This document shows positions 1 through 8,413 of a stretch of DNA of 64,000 nt, piece after piece. The DNA is from Paracoccaceae bacterium (GTDB lineage Bacteria; Pseudomonadota; Alphaproteobacteria; Rhodobacterales; Rhodobacteraceae), in the NCBI GenBank assembly GCA_026989055.1, contig JALSKC010000061.1, positions 1 to 64,000 of the forward strand, written 5' to 3'. A program made the translations under genes and the position numbers. Position 1 is the stretch's first letter. Each line of letters starts with the position of its first letter. Below the pieces are notes generated by a model that saw only the letters and a list, made by a program, of their open reading frames with translations, had not been told where the DNA came from and made no database searches.

Positions 1-215
1 TAGGCCACCGGCGGCTGGTTGCCGAAGCCCTCTCGCGCCAGCCGCTTCAGCACTTCGTAGGCGCCCAGCGCCCGGTGCTCCTCGAGCAGGATTTCCAGCG
101 CCCGGCGGCGCACCGGGGTCAGGCGCAGCCCGGACCGCGCGGCCAGCGCCTCGGCCCGCGCCATGACATCGCCCCGGCAGCGCCTGTGATCATGCCGTGC
201 AAAAGCCCTTGCCAT
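1..215 (-). CDS. zur: Zur zinc-uptake repressor, N-terminal part (runs off window start)
   Basis: This is the first 71 codons of a Fur-superfamily repressor, truncated by the window edge. The visible residues include an HDHxxC segment at residues 8-13, then the winged-helix sequence LRLTPVRRRALEILLEEH, then an AYEVLKRL helix ending in NQPPVA. This matches the alphaproteobacterial Zur subfamily. Zur binds DNA when loaded with Zn2+ and represses the high-affinity zinc importer. I chose the ATG at 213-215 because it includes the HDHxxC segment; an internal ATG at 162-164 would lose it. It is divergent from znuA with 83 bp between starts and a Zur-type palindrome in the gap. In relatives znuC and znuB usually follow zur, which is outside this window. 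The C-terminal metal sites cannot be seen. Confidence 0.85.
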   Translation of the reverse strand, partial: MARAFARHDHRRCRGDVMARAEALAARSGLRLTPVRRRALEILLEEHRALGAYEVLKRLAREGFGNQPPVA

Positions 216-252
216 CCGTCGCCCCCGCCTGCCTCTTGCTCCGGAGAAGAAT

Positions 253-272
253 GTTATGTTATACTATAACGG
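253..272. promoter_or_regulatory. Zur box (zinc-responsive operator)
   Basis: An AT-rich island in otherwise GC-rich DNA contains GTTATA-C-TATAAC (258-270), a perfect 6-bp inverted repeat around one base. It resembles the GTTATAxTATAAC-type Zur boxes of Gram-negative bacteria. It lies between the divergent zur and znuA starts, 28 bp before the znuA ATG, so it probably controls both genes. Identity is inferred from motif and position. Confidence 0.75.
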
Positions 273-298
273 AATTTCCCCGGAAGCAAGAAACCCCG

Positions 299-1198
299 AT
301 GCGCCTGATCCTGTCCGCCCTGCTCTGCCTCTGGCCGGCCAGCGCCGCAGCAGATCCGCCGCGCGTCCTGGCCGACATCGGCCCGGTTCACGCGCTCGTC
401 GCCTCGGTCACCGGCCAGAACACCGTACCCGGGCTTCTGGTCGCCGGCGGCTCCGACCCGCACCAGATGCAGCTGCGCCCCTCCCAGGCGCGGGCGCTGG
501 CGCGGGCCGATATCGTCTTCTGGGTTGGCCCAGCGCTGGCCCCGTGGCTGGAAGCACCGCTCGAGACCCTGGCGCCGGGGGCGCGGCGCATTGCCCTGCT
601 CGACCAGCTGCCCGCCCCCCGCCGCGGCGCCGACGCCAGCCCCGATCCCCATGCCTGGCTGGATCCGCGCAACGCCGCCGTCTGGCTTGACGCGATTGCC
701 GAAACCCTCGCCGGAGCAGACCCGGAAAACGCCTCCACCTACCGTGCGAACGCAACCGCCGGCCGGCAGGACATGCTGGCTCTGGAAGCAGAGCTGCGCG
801 CGCTTCTGGCGCCGGCGCGGGGCAGGCGTTTCGTTACCTGGCATGGCGCCTTCGGCTATTTCGCCGAAGCGTTCGGACTCGAGGTGGCCGCCACGGTAAC
901 GGACACCGATGCCGTCCCGCCCGGCCCGGCCCGGCTGCGGGAGATCCGCGCACTGCTCGGCTCCGGCGATATCGACTGCCTCGTTCTGGAACCGGAAACG
1001 CACCGGGCGCTGGCCGAAAGCCTGACCCGGGGCACCCGGGTCAGACGCGTCACGCTCGACCCTCTGGGCCGGGACCTGCCGGCCGGCCCGGACCTGCTCG
1101 CCGCGCTGCTGCGCCGGATCGCCGCCGGCCTTGCCGAATGCGCCTCCGGGCGGGGGCCGGGCCGGCAGGACGGGCTCAGCCTTCCGTCGCCGCCCTGA
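299..1198 (+). CDS. znuA: ZnuA periplasmic zinc-binding protein
   Basis: Predicted 299-aa solute-binding protein of the ZnuA/TroA (cluster 9) family that captures Zn2+ for the ZnuBC ABC importer. The ATG at 299 gives a signal peptide (MRLILSALLCLWPASAAA) cleaved near residue 18. Candidate zinc ligands sit at family positions: H31 (GPVHALV), H55 (GSDPHQ), H118 (DPHAWLDP) and H182 (TWHGAF). The His/Asp-rich flexible loop found in many ZnuA proteins is absent; the segment before H118 is short and Pro/Arg/Asp-containing. Control by Zur is likely from the operator just upstream. A manganese-binding paralogue is possible from sequence alone, but divergence from zur argues for zinc. Confidence 0.9.
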   Translation: MRLILSALLCLWPASAAADPPRVLADIGPVHALVASVTGQNTVPGLLVAGGSDPHQMQLRPSQARALARADIVFWVGPALAPWLEAPLETLAPGARRIALLDQLPAPRRGADASPDPHAWLDPRNAAVWLDAIAETLAGADPENASTYRANATAGRQDMLALEAELRALLAPARGRRFVTWHGAFGYFAEAFGLEVAATVTDTDAVPPGPARLREIRALLGSGDIDCLVLEPETHRALAESLTRGTRVRRVTLDPLGRDLPAGPDLLAALLRRIAAGLAECASGRGPGRQDGLSLPSPP

Positions 1199-2405
1199 AC
1201 CAGGCCGCGATCGCCGCCCGCTCCTCCGCCTCGATGAAGGAGACGTTCGCCGGCGGCATGGCAGTGCTCAGCCCGGCCTGCAGATAGATCTGCCGCGCCT
1301 GGCGGGCGACGTCCTCGGGGGTTTCCAGAACGACCCCCTTCGGCGGCCACTGCATGCCTTCCCAGCCCGGTTCGGCGGCGTGGCACATGGAGCAGCGCCC
1401 CAGCACGATGTCGGTGACTTCCTCGAAACCCTCGGCCCGGGCGAAGCGCATCGCCTGCGGCCCCAGCCTCGCCTCGTCCTCGCCGCCGCGCTGGAACATC
1501 GGGGCGGTGGACAGCCACATGATGGCGATGAACAGCAGCGCGGTGGCCGCCCAGGTCCACCAGGGGCGGCCCTTGCGGGCGTGCATGGTGTTGAAGAAAT
1601 GCCGGATCGTCACCCCCATCAGGAACACCAGCGATGCGATCAGCCAGTTGTATTCGCTGGCAAAGGCCAGCGGGTAGTGGTTCGACAGCATCAGGAAGAT
1701 CACCGGCAGCGTCAGATAGTTGTTATGCGTCGAGCGCTGCTTGGCGATACGCCCGTATTTCGCATCCGGCACCCGCCCGGCGATCAGGTCGGCAACCACG
1801 ATCTTCTGGTTCGGGATGATGATGAAGAACACGTTCGCCGTCATGATCGTGGCGGTGAACGCGCCCAGGTGCAACAGCGCCGCACGGCCCGAAAACACCT
1901 GCGTGTAGCCCCAGGCCATCGCCACAAGGATGACGTAGAGCAGCAGCATAAGCCGGGTGTTGTCCTCGCCGAAGCGCGACTTGCAGATCCGGTCATAGAC
2001 CAGCCAGCCAAAGCCCAGAGAGCCGAGCGAGACCAGCACCGCCTGCCAGAGCGCGATGTCGGCCACCGCCGGATCCACGAGGTAGAGCTCACCCCCCAGG
2101 TAATAGACGAGGATCAGCAGGGCGAAGCCGCTCAGCCAGGTGGAATAGCTTTCCCACTTGAACCAGATCAGATCGGAGGGCATCTGCGCCGGCGCCACCA
2201 GGTATTTCTGCACGTGGTAGAAGCCGCCCCCATGCACCTGCCATTCCTCGCCATCGGCGCCGCTTGCCAGGTTGCGGTCTCGATGCAGCCCCAGATCGAG
2301 CGCGATGAAATAGAAGGACGAGCCGATCCAGGCGATCGCGGTGATCACATGCACCCAGCGCACGGCAAACTCCAGCCAGGCCCCCATTGCCGCCAGATCA
2401 TACAT
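1176..2405 (-). CDS. puuD: Membrane-bound cytochrome c urate oxidase PuuD
   Basis: 409-aa integral membrane protein with about eight hydrophobic helices followed by a C-terminal cytochrome c domain. The heme motif CSMCH starts near residue 338 and a likely axial Met lies in STAMPPAN (about M383). This is the PuuD architecture, which oxidises urate to 5-hydroxyisourate and passes electrons to the respiratory chain. The ATG at 2403-2405 has a strong GGAGG upstream; an in-frame ATG further upstream would add about 21 non-hydrophobic residues. Its 3' end overlaps the end of convergent znuA by 23 bp. It is divergent from a LysR regulator that probably controls it. The other urate-degradation genes lie just beyond that regulator. 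Confidence 0.9.
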   Translation of the reverse strand: MYDLAAMGAWLEFAVRWVHVITAIAWIGSSFYFIALDLGLHRDRNLASGADGEEWQVHGGGFYHVQKYLVAPAQMPSDLIWFKWESYSTWLSGFALLILVYYLGGELYLVDPAVADIALWQAVLVSLGSLGFGWLVYDRICKSRFGEDNTRLMLLLYVILVAMAWGYTQVFSGRAALLHLGAFTATIMTANVFFIIIPNQKIVVADLIAGRVPDAKYGRIAKQRSTHNNYLTLPVIFLMLSNHYPLAFASEYNWLIASLVFLMGVTIRHFFNTMHARKGRPWWTWAATALLFIAIMWLSTAPMFQRGGEDEARLGPQAMRFARAEGFEEVTDIVLGRCSMCHAAEPGWEGMQWPPKGVVLETPEDVARQARQIYLQAGLSTAMPPANVSFIEAEERAAIAAWFRAATEG

Positions 2406-2460
2406 CGCATCCTCCGTTTCCGTTGCCCCGGCAGGGACTATACCGGCCGCCATTTTTTCG

Positions 2461-2471
2461 TGTATCATGCA
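2461..2471. promoter_or_regulatory. Putative LysR-type operator between puuD and the LysR gene
   Basis: TGTATCATGCA is a near-palindrome (TGTAT/ATGCA arms, one mismatch) in a locally AT-rich stretch of the 101-bp divergent gap. Position and form suit a LysR-type T-N11-A site, but such motifs are weak and chance occurrence is possible. Confidence 0.3.
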
Positions 2472-2506
2472 AATCCAGACAGACTTTCATGGGTTCCCGC
2501 ACAATC

Positions 2507-3532
2507 ATGGCCTATGTCCGAAACCTGCGCATGTTCGTCCGGGTCTACGAACTTGGCTCCATGAGCGCCGCCGCGCGCGATCAGCGCACCTCTCCTGCCG
2601 TCGCCTCCGCCCGGATCGCAGACCTGGAGCGCCACCTCGGGGTGCGCCTGTTCAACCGCACCACCCGCACCCTCAAGCCGACCGAGAACGGCACGCTGTT
2701 CTACAAGGGTGCCTGCCGGATTCTCGACGCCATCGCAGAGGCCGAAGCCGCCGTCGCTACCGCCGGGCGCCTCCCCCGGGGCACGCTCTTCGTTGCCGCG
2801 CCGCTGGGAATCGGACGCCGCTTCATCGCCCCGGCGGTGCCGCTGTTCAAGGATGCCTACCCGGAAATTGACGTGCGGCTCCGCCTGTCCGACCGGCAGA
2901 TCGACATCACCGCCGAAGGGCTCGACATGGCCTTCCATCTCGGGCTGCTCGAAGACAGCACGCTGAAGGTGCGCGTGATCGCCGACTGCCCGCGCGTGCT
3001 GTGCGCCGCGCCAGGCTACATCGCCCGGCGCGGCATGCCTGCCGACGGCATCGCGCTGCTGCGCGAGCGGCATGACTGCCTGCTCCTGCGCTTTCCCGGC
3101 GCGCGCGAATTCCGCTGGACGCTGCAGACCCCGGACGGCCCGCGCAGGTTCGCCGTCACCGGCCCCTTCGAAAGCGACGACGGCGACGTGCTCACCGCCT
3201 GGGCCCTGGCCGGGCGCGGCATCGTCATGAAACCCGAATTCGAGATCGCCGAGCATCTGGCAAGCGGCGCCCTGGTTCCGGTTGCCACCGACACCCCCCC
3301 GGTGCCGGTACAGCTGGCCTGCCTGACCCAGCATCGCCGCCTGAAGGATCCGAAGGTGCAGCTGTTCACCGACTTCATGATCGCCCATATCAAGGGGCAT
3401 CTGGCAGCGCCCGACCCCGACCGGGACCGCCAGCGGACAGACGAAAGCGGGCGGGCGCTCCGCACGCCCGCCCGCGCCGACGATCCGGCAGGTGCCGGCA
3501 CCGCCGCCGGCCCGGCACCCCGGCCGCGCTAG
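2507..3532 (+). CDS. LysR-family transcriptional regulator (urate/purine cluster)
   Basis: 341-aa LysR-type regulator. The N-terminal winged HTH spans roughly residues 3-62 (AYVRNLRMFVRVYELGSMSA, then RLFNRTTRTLKPTENG), followed by a periplasmic-binding-like effector domain. The last 35 or so residues form an Arg/Pro/Ala-rich tail not usual for the family. The start at 2507 is preferred; ATG 2489 is possible. It is divergent from puuD and convergent with the urate/xanthine permease: the two stop codons share the palindrome CTAG (3529-3532). Its position inside the ureide cluster suggests it senses urate or a downstream intermediate, which is inference. Confidence 0.85.
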   Translation: MAYVRNLRMFVRVYELGSMSAAARDQRTSPAVASARIADLERHLGVRLFNRTTRTLKPTENGTLFYKGACRILDAIAEAEAAVATAGRLPRGTLFVAAPLGIGRRFIAPAVPLFKDAYPEIDVRLRLSDRQIDITAEGLDMAFHLGLLEDSTLKVRVIADCPRVLCAAPGYIARRGMPADGIALLRERHDCLLLRFPGAREFRWTLQTPDGPRRFAVTGPFESDDGDVLTAWALAGRGIVMKPEFEIAEHLASGALVPVATDTPPVPVQLACLTQHRRLKDPKVQLFTDFMIAHIKGHLAAPDPDRDRQRTDESGRALRTPARADDPAGAGTAAGPAPRPR

Positions 3533-4887
3533 CCGTCCAGATCCTCCGGCAGCACCAGATTCAGCACGATGGCGATCGCTGCCGCGGGAAGCAGGCCCGA
3601 GGTCAGCAGGATCCGGGCCGTTCTGCCGGTGTGCTGCAGCGCTTCGGGCACCAGTTGCAGCCCGAGCCCGATCGAAAGCGCGGTGGCGAAGATCACCATG
3701 TTGCGCCGGTTCCAGGTGACATCGGACAGCATGTTCACGCCGGCGGCTGCCACCATGCCGAACATGATGATGACCCCGCCGCCCAGCACGTTGATCGGGA
3801 TGGTATTGATCACCGCCCCGACCTTGGGCACGAGCCCCGCGGCGATCAGGAACAGCGCGCCGATGGTGACGACATGGCGGCTCATCACCCCGGTCATCGC
3901 CACCAGCCCGACGTTCTGGCTGAACGAGGTGTTCGGCAGCCCGCCGAAGACGCCGGCCACCGCGGTGCCCAGACCGTCGGCGAAGGTGGCGCCCTGGATT
4001 TCCTTGTCGGTGGCTTCGCGCCCGGCGCCGCCCTTGGTGATGCCCGAGACGTCGCCCACGGTCTCGATGGCCGAGACGATGGCCATCAGGCACATGCCGA
4101 TGACGATCGCCCAGTTCAGCTCGAAGCCGTATTTGAAAGGCTGCGGCAGGGCGAAGGCGGCGGCCTTGCCGACATTGGCAAAGCTCACCTGCCCCATGAT
4201 CAGCGCCACCACGTAGCCGGCGACCAGCCCCAGCAGCACCGCGGCAACCGTCAGGAACCCGCGCGCGAAGAACTTGATCGCCAGGGTCACGGCGATCACC
4301 ACCAGCGCCGGAAACCACATGGCGAGCGTGCCGAATTCAGGCTTGCCGATCTTGGGCACCCCGCCGGCGGCATACTGGATGCCGACCTTGATCAGCGACA
4401 GCCCGATCATCAGCACGATCAGCCCGGTCACCAGCGGCGGCAGGGCGAAGCGGAACCGGCCGACGAAGAAGCCGAGGCAGAAATGGAAGATGCCGCCGAG
4501 CATCACCCCGGTCATCAGCCCGGCGAGCCCGGCCGTCTGCAGCCCGGCCACCGCCGGGATCATCACCGGCAGGAAGGCGAAACTTGTCCCCTGCACGATC
4601 GGCAGGCGCGCCCCGACCGGGCCAAGCCCGATGGTCTGAAAGAGCGTCGCCACGCCGGCGAAGAACATCGACATCTGGATCATGTAGCGCATGTCCGGGA
4701 AGCCGAGCGCCCCCTGGTCCGAGCCGAAGCCGATACCGGCGGCGCCGGCCACGATGATGGCGGGGGTCACGTTGCTGGCGAACATCGCCAGCACATGTTG
4801 CAGGCCAAGTGGCACGGCCTTGCCCAGGGGGGGCATGTAGTTGGGATCGCGGAGTTGCTCCGGCGTTCCGATTGATGCGTCCGTCAT
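3529..4887 (-). CDS. NCS2-family urate/xanthine permease
   Basis: 452-aa nucleobase:cation symporter-2 (NCS2/NAT) protein with about 12-14 hydrophobic segments. The family signature QNVGLVAMTGV is present in NTSFSQNVGLVAMTG, and the TM1 region reads GLQHVLAMFASNVTP. It likely imports urate or xanthine by proton symport to feed the catabolic enzymes encoded around it. The ATG at 4885-4887 has an AGGAG about 7 nt upstream. It is the last gene of the minus-strand run puuE-allE-allA-permease, 65 bp after allA. Substrate choice between urate, xanthine and uracil cannot be settled by eye; context favours urate/xanthine. Confidence 0.88.
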   Translation of the reverse strand: MTDASIGTPEQLRDPNYMPPLGKAVPLGLQHVLAMFASNVTPAIIVAGAAGIGFGSDQGALGFPDMRYMIQMSMFFAGVATLFQTIGLGPVGARLPIVQGTSFAFLPVMIPAVAGLQTAGLAGLMTGVMLGGIFHFCLGFFVGRFRFALPPLVTGLIVLMIGLSLIKVGIQYAAGGVPKIGKPEFGTLAMWFPALVVIAVTLAIKFFARGFLTVAAVLLGLVAGYVVALIMGQVSFANVGKAAAFALPQPFKYGFELNWAIVIGMCLMAIVSAIETVGDVSGITKGGAGREATDKEIQGATFADGLGTAVAGVFGGLPNTSFSQNVGLVAMTGVMSRHVVTIGALFLIAAGLVPKVGAVINTIPINVLGGGVIIMFGMVAAAGVNMLSDVTWNRRNMVIFATALSIGLGLQLVPEALQHTGRTARILLTSGLLPAAAIAIVLNLVLPEDLDG

Positions 4888-4952
4888 GACTGTCTCTCCT
4901 GTTCGACTGTGAGTGAATTCACCCGCCCCTCTTCTTCGCGGGGGGCGTGGCG

Positions 4953-5438
4953 TCAGGTTGTGATCTGGTAGGCTGTCCTGAAACGATGCTCCTGCAGGTT
5001 GGGGGTATCGCCGATCCGGTCGATGACCGCGAAGATACCGGGGGGATGAAGCGGGCTGAGCACGCCGTGCCATGTGCCGCGGTGAAGGTTGATGCCCTGA
5101 TACGGGGCCGTGAGAAACGCGCGCGGGGTGCCGGGGGTGCCGCCCCGATCGGGGGCGACCACCACGAGGAAGGGGTGTGCGTCCATCGGGATGAAGGCCT
5201 GGGAGCCGTCGGGGTGGCGCTCGACCATGGAAAGGGTGAGCGGCAGGCTGCGGGGTTCGGCCCGGAAGATCGAGATGCCGGGGCGCCCGCCGGGGCCGAA
5301 GTCGAGGCGGGCGCGGTCGTGGAAGCGGGCGCAGAGGCCTTCGTTGATCATCCTGTCGGGCGTGCCGGTGGCTTCGAGCACGTCGCCGAAGGGGACGAAG
5401 GCGGCGGCCGTCAGGGGCTCGGGGCGGATCGTGGTCAT
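4953..5438 (-). CDS. allA: Ureidoglycolate lyase
   Basis: 161-aa cupin-fold protein of the AllA family, which splits (S)-ureidoglycolate to glyoxylate and urea. Recognisable segments are FVPFGDVLEATG near the N-terminus, LTLSMVERHPDGSQAFIPM in the middle and GTWHGVLSPL near the C-terminus. Full length for the family (about 160-170 aa). It lies between the ureidoglycine aminohydrolase gene, which makes its substrate, and the permease. The 58-bp gap to the upstream gene carries a hairpin element discussed separately. Confidence 0.9.
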   Translation of the reverse strand: MTTIRPEPLTAAAFVPFGDVLEATGTPDRMINEGLCARFHDRARLDFGPGGRPGISIFRAEPRSLPLTLSMVERHPDGSQAFIPMDAHPFLVVVAPDRGGTPGTPRAFLTAPYQGINLHRGTWHGVLSPLHPPGIFAVIDRIGDTPNLQEHRFRTAYQITT

Positions 5439-5448
5439 GGAGCGCGCC

Positions 5449-5494
5449 GGGGGCGCTGCCCCCGGACCCCCGGAGTATTTTCGGCAAGATGAAG
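5449..5494 (+). repeat. Hairpin-bearing intergenic element inside the ureide operon
   Basis: Reading the plus strand, a perfect GGGGGC-GCT-GCCCCC hairpin (5449-5463) is followed by GGACCCCCGGAGTATTTT and then CGGCAAGATGAAG. From memory this composite resembles a short interspersed intergenic sequence seen repeatedly in Rhodobacteraceae genomes. I cannot confirm that by search, and I see only one copy here. It fills nearly the whole gap between allE and allA. In the minus-strand transcript the strong hairpin may act as a partial terminator or mRNA-stability element. Confidence 0.45.
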
Positions 5495-5496
5495 CA

Positions 5497-6318
5497 TCAT
5501 CGGGCGAGTTTCAGTTTCGGGTGGCGGTTGATGTCCTTGTAGAGCAGGTAGCGGAAGGGTTCGCTGCCGGTGGCCTCGCAGGCTTGCGGGCAGAAGGCGC
5601 GCAGCCAGAGGAAGTCGCCGGGGCCGACCTCGACCCAGTCGGTGTTGAGCAGGTAGCGCGCGGTGCCCTGCAGGATGTAGAGCCCGTGTTCCATGACATG
5701 GGTTTCGGCGAAGGGGATCACGCCGCCGGGCTGGAAGGTGACGATGTTCACCTGCATGTCGTGGCGCAGGTCGGCGGCGTCGGTGAAACGGGTGGTGGCC
5801 CATTTGTCGGTGCCGGGCATGGGTTCGTCGGGCACGGCATCGTCATGGGTGACGAGCGGCGGCGGCGGGGCGAGGCCCGGCACGGGTTCATACGCCTTGC
5901 GGATCCAGTGGAAGGTGGCGGTTTGCGCGCTGGTGTTGGCGATCGACCAGTTCTCGCCCGGCGGGATGTAGGCGAAGCTGCCGGGGGTGAGCGCGTGCTC
6001 GGTGCCGGCGAGCGTCAGCGCCGGGGTGCCGTCGGTGACAAAGAGCACGGCCTCGGCGCTCGGGTCGGGTTCGGGTTCGCTTGAGCCGCCGCCCGGCGCG
6101 ATTTCCACGATCAGCTGGGCGAAGGTTTCGGCGAAACCGGTCATCGGGCGGGCCAGCACCCAGGCGCGGGCGTCGTTCCAGCCCGGAAGGTTCGAGGTGA
6201 CGATATCGGTCATCGTGGCGGCCGGGATCACCGCGTAGGAGGGCGTGAAGGTGGCCGGGGCGTAGAGGCGTTCGGACTGTCCCGGCAGGCCGCCTTTCGG
6301 GGTGTGGTAGCGCCTCAT
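5497..6318 (-). CDS. allE: (S)-Ureidoglycine aminohydrolase, bicupin
   Basis: 273-aa protein of two cupin domains. The second cupin carries the expected metal-site pattern: E, H and H in ETHVMEHG and a Gln in FCPQACE. Family members convert (S)-ureidoglycine, the product of allantoate amidohydrolase, to (S)-ureidoglycolate plus ammonia using Mn2+. The start ATG (6316-6318) overlaps the stop of the upstream fusion gene (ATGA), so the two are translationally coupled. The reading frame is open further upstream but that part is antisense-like extension over the previous gene. Its product is the substrate of AllA, encoded next. Confidence 0.9.
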   Translation of the reverse strand: MRRYHTPKGGLPGQSERLYAPATFTPSYAVIPAATMTDIVTSNLPGWNDARAWVLARPMTGFAETFAQLIVEIAPGGGSSEPEPDPSAEAVLFVTDGTPALTLAGTEHALTPGSFAYIPPGENWSIANTSAQTATFHWIRKAYEPVPGLAPPPPLVTHDDAVPDEPMPGTDKWATTRFTDAADLRHDMQVNIVTFQPGGVIPFAETHVMEHGLYILQGTARYLLNTDWVEVGPGDFLWLRAFCPQACEATGSEPFRYLLYKDINRHPKLKLAR

Positions 6319-7721
6319 GGCAGGCGCTCCTTCAGCCGGTGCCAGGCGATGCGCTCGACCTGGCGGCAGGCCTCGGCAAATTCGCGGTCGCGGCCGTTTT
6401 CGAGGCGGGCCCTGAAGGCTTCGAGGATCGCCGGCTTGTCGTGGTCCTTGACCGCGATGATGAAAGGGAAGCCGAATTTTTCCGTGTAGCGCGCGTTCAA
6501 CTCGCTGAAGGCGGCGCGTTCCTGGTCGGTCAGCGCGTCCAGCCCGGCGGAAGCCTGTTCGGCGGTGCTGTCGGCGGTGAGCTTTTTCGCCGCCGCGAGC
6601 TTGCCCGCCAGGTCCGGGTGGGCGGTGAGCACCGCAAGGCGCTCCTTTTCGGATGCCGCACGGAAGGCGCGGCACAGGGCGTTGTGCACGCCGGCGGCGC
6701 AGTCATGGGCCGGGCCGAGTTCGAGCCGGTGGGCGCGTTCGGCCACCCAGGGGGAATGTTCGAAGACGGAGCCGAAAGCCTCGACAAAGCGTTCGCGGCT
6801 CATCTCCGAGGGGCGTTCGAAGGCTTGCGGCGGGTGGTGTTCGGCCCAGTGCCGGGCGATGTCGATGCGGCGGGGAAACCACACGGCTTCGTGGCCCTGG
6901 GCGTAGTCGATGAAGCGCTTGAGCGCCGCGGCACGGCCGGGCCGGCCGATCAGCCGGCAGTGCAGGCCGACGCTCATCATCCGCCCGCCCTCGGCATAGA
7001 GCGTGTCGAAGGCGTCCTTCAGGTAGCTCAAGAACTGGTCGCCAGAGTTGAAGCCCTGGGGCGTGGCAAAGCGCATGTCGTTGGTGTCCAGCGTGTAGGG
7101 GATGATCAGCTGGTCGCGGGAGCCGATGCGTTTCCAGTAGGGCAGGTCGTCGTCGTAGGCGTCCGAGACATATTCGAACCCGCCCTCCTCGGCCACGAGG
7201 CGCACGGTGTTCATCGAGCAGCGCCCGAGATACCAGCCGCGCGGGCGTTCCCCGGTGACTTCCGCGTGCAGGCGGATGGCCTCGGCCATGTGCGCGCGCT
7301 CCACCTCTTCGGGGCAGTCGCGGTATTCGATCCACTTCAGCCCGTGGGTGGCGATTTCCCAGCCGGCCTCCTGCATCGCGGCCACCTGTTCCGGCGCGCG
7401 GGCAAGGGCGGTGGCGACGCCGTAGACGGTGACGGGGATGTTTGCGTCGGTGAAGATCCGGTGCAGCCGCCAGAAGCCGGCGCGGGCGCCGTATTCGTAG
7501 ATCGACTCCATGTTCCAGTGGCGCATGCCCTCCCACGGGCTGGCGCCGACGATCTCCGAAAGGAAGGCCTCGGAGGCCGGATCTCCGTGCAGGATGTTGT
7601 TCTCGCCGCCCTCTTCGTAGTTGACGACGAACTGCACCGCCAGGCGTGCCCCTTCCGGCCACTTCGGGTCCGGAGGATTGGGGCCGTAGCCGCGCATGTC
7701 ACGGGGGTAACGTTCTGCCAT
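6315..7721 (-). CDS. puuE: Bifunctional allantoinase (PuuE) / OHCU decarboxylase (UraD) fusion
   Basis: 468-aa fusion. Residues about 1-300 are a PuuE-type, metal-independent allantoinase of the polysaccharide-deacetylase fold ([19 protein letters not shown] at the start, [31 protein letters not shown]). Residues about 300-468 are a UraD-type decarboxylase ([19 protein letters not shown], then [10 protein letters not shown] and [12 protein letters not shown]). UraD decarboxylates 2-oxo-4-hydroxy-4-carboxy-5-ureidoimidazoline to (S)-allantoin, and PuuE opens allantoin to allantoate, so one chain performs consecutive steps. The fusion is known in proteobacteria. The ATG at 7719-7721 follows GGAGG closely. 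It heads the minus-strand operon and is divergent from uraH across 237 bp. Confidence 0.92.
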   Translation of the reverse strand: MAERYPRDMRGYGPNPPDPKWPEGARLAVQFVVNYEEGGENNILHGDPASEAFLSEIVGASPWEGMRHWNMESIYEYGARAGFWRLHRIFTDANIPVTVYGVATALARAPEQVAAMQEAGWEIATHGLKWIEYRDCPEEVERAHMAEAIRLHAEVTGERPRGWYLGRCSMNTVRLVAEEGGFEYVSDAYDDDLPYWKRIGSRDQLIIPYTLDTNDMRFATPQGFNSGDQFLSYLKDAFDTLYAEGGRMMSVGLHCRLIGRPGRAAALKRFIDYAQGHEAVWFPRRIDIARHWAEHHPPQAFERPSEMSRERFVEAFGSVFEHSPWVAERAHRLELGPAHDCAAGVHNALCRAFRAASEKERLAVLTAHPDLAGKLAAAKKLTADSTAEQASAGLDALTDQERAAFSELNARYTEKFGFPFIIAVKDHDKPAILEAFRARLENGRDREFAEACRQVERIAWHRLKERLP

Positions 7722-7958
7722 TGCCTCCTCACCGCTCGCCCCGAAGGTTCTTCCGGAAATCGTTCTGGAGCCGGACTGTTCCTGAATATGCGAAAACCCG
7801 GCGCAGATCTTCAAAAAGACACAGAAACAGTTGTTGTCCGGAGCGGATCTCGATTCCGGCGCCGATTGCGGGCATGCTCGGGCGCAGGAGCCGCAGGGAG
7901 GCTGCCGGGGCGTTCCCGAAGCAGGGGCCTGCGGGAGATTTCGGGAGGATACGCAGCC

Positions 7959-8315
7959 ATGAGCCGGGGCTTTCTGACGACCCACGTCCTGGACACCGCG
8001 CGCGGCGTGCCGGCGGCGGGGATGCGGGTGGAGCTGTTGCGCATTGCGGCAACCCGCGAACCGCTCCGCGAGGCGGTGACCAACGCCGACGGGCGGACCG
8101 ACACGCCTATGCTGCCGACATCGGAGTTCCGGGCCGGGGTCTACGAGCTGGTCTTTCACGTGGGTGCCTATCTGGAGGCCACCGGCGCTCCGGCGGAGCG
8201 CCCGCGCTTCCTGGACATGGTGCCGATCCGCTTCGGGATCAGCGACGAGACGGCCCACTATCACGTACCGCTGCTCGTCTCGCCCTTCGGCTATTCCACC
8301 TACCGGGGGAGCTAG
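7959..8315 (+). CDS. uraH: 5-Hydroxyisourate hydrolase (transthyretin-related)
   Basis: 118-aa HIUase, the usual length. It has the N-terminal [11 protein letters not shown] (catalytic His), an Arg in NADGRTD, a His in [10 protein letters not shown] and the diagnostic C-terminal YRGS tetrapeptide. It hydrolyses 5-hydroxyisourate, made by PuuD, to OHCU, the substrate of the UraD domain encoded divergently. GGGAGG lies about 10 nt before the ATG. It is monocistronic here; the sulfotransferase gene follows after about 100 bp with its own ribosome-binding site. The 237-bp divergent gap upstream probably holds both promoters, but I could not assign them. Confidence 0.93.
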   Translation: MSRGFLTTHVLDTARGVPAAGMRVELLRIAATREPLREAVTNADGRTDTPMLPTSEFRAGVYELVFHVGAYLEATGAPAERPRFLDMVPIRFGISDETAHYHVPLLVSPFGYSTYRGS

Positions 8316-8413
8316 CTCGGCGCGACGGGAGAGACCGGCACGGCGGCTGCGTCAACCTTCGTTAACCCTTTCTTCACCATCCGCGTGTTTCCCCTGAAGG
8401 CAGGAGGAAACCC

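Noticed and set aside
2465-4318. A 617-codon open frame on the minus strand antisense to the LysR gene
   Set aside because: It has no start-site or family signature and lies over the LysR gene and out of frame with the permease; it is a GC-rich shadow.
5497-6675. Extension of the ureidoglycine aminohydrolase frame upstream to 6675
   Set aside because: The extra 119 codons overlap the PuuE-UraD fusion in another frame and are not cupin-like. The ATGA overlap at 6315-6318 gives the proper start.
8355-8375. TTAACC half sites suggesting CtrA control of the sulfotransferase gene
   Set aside because: Spacing between half sites is six, not the seven of the CtrA motif, and the second half is TCAA.
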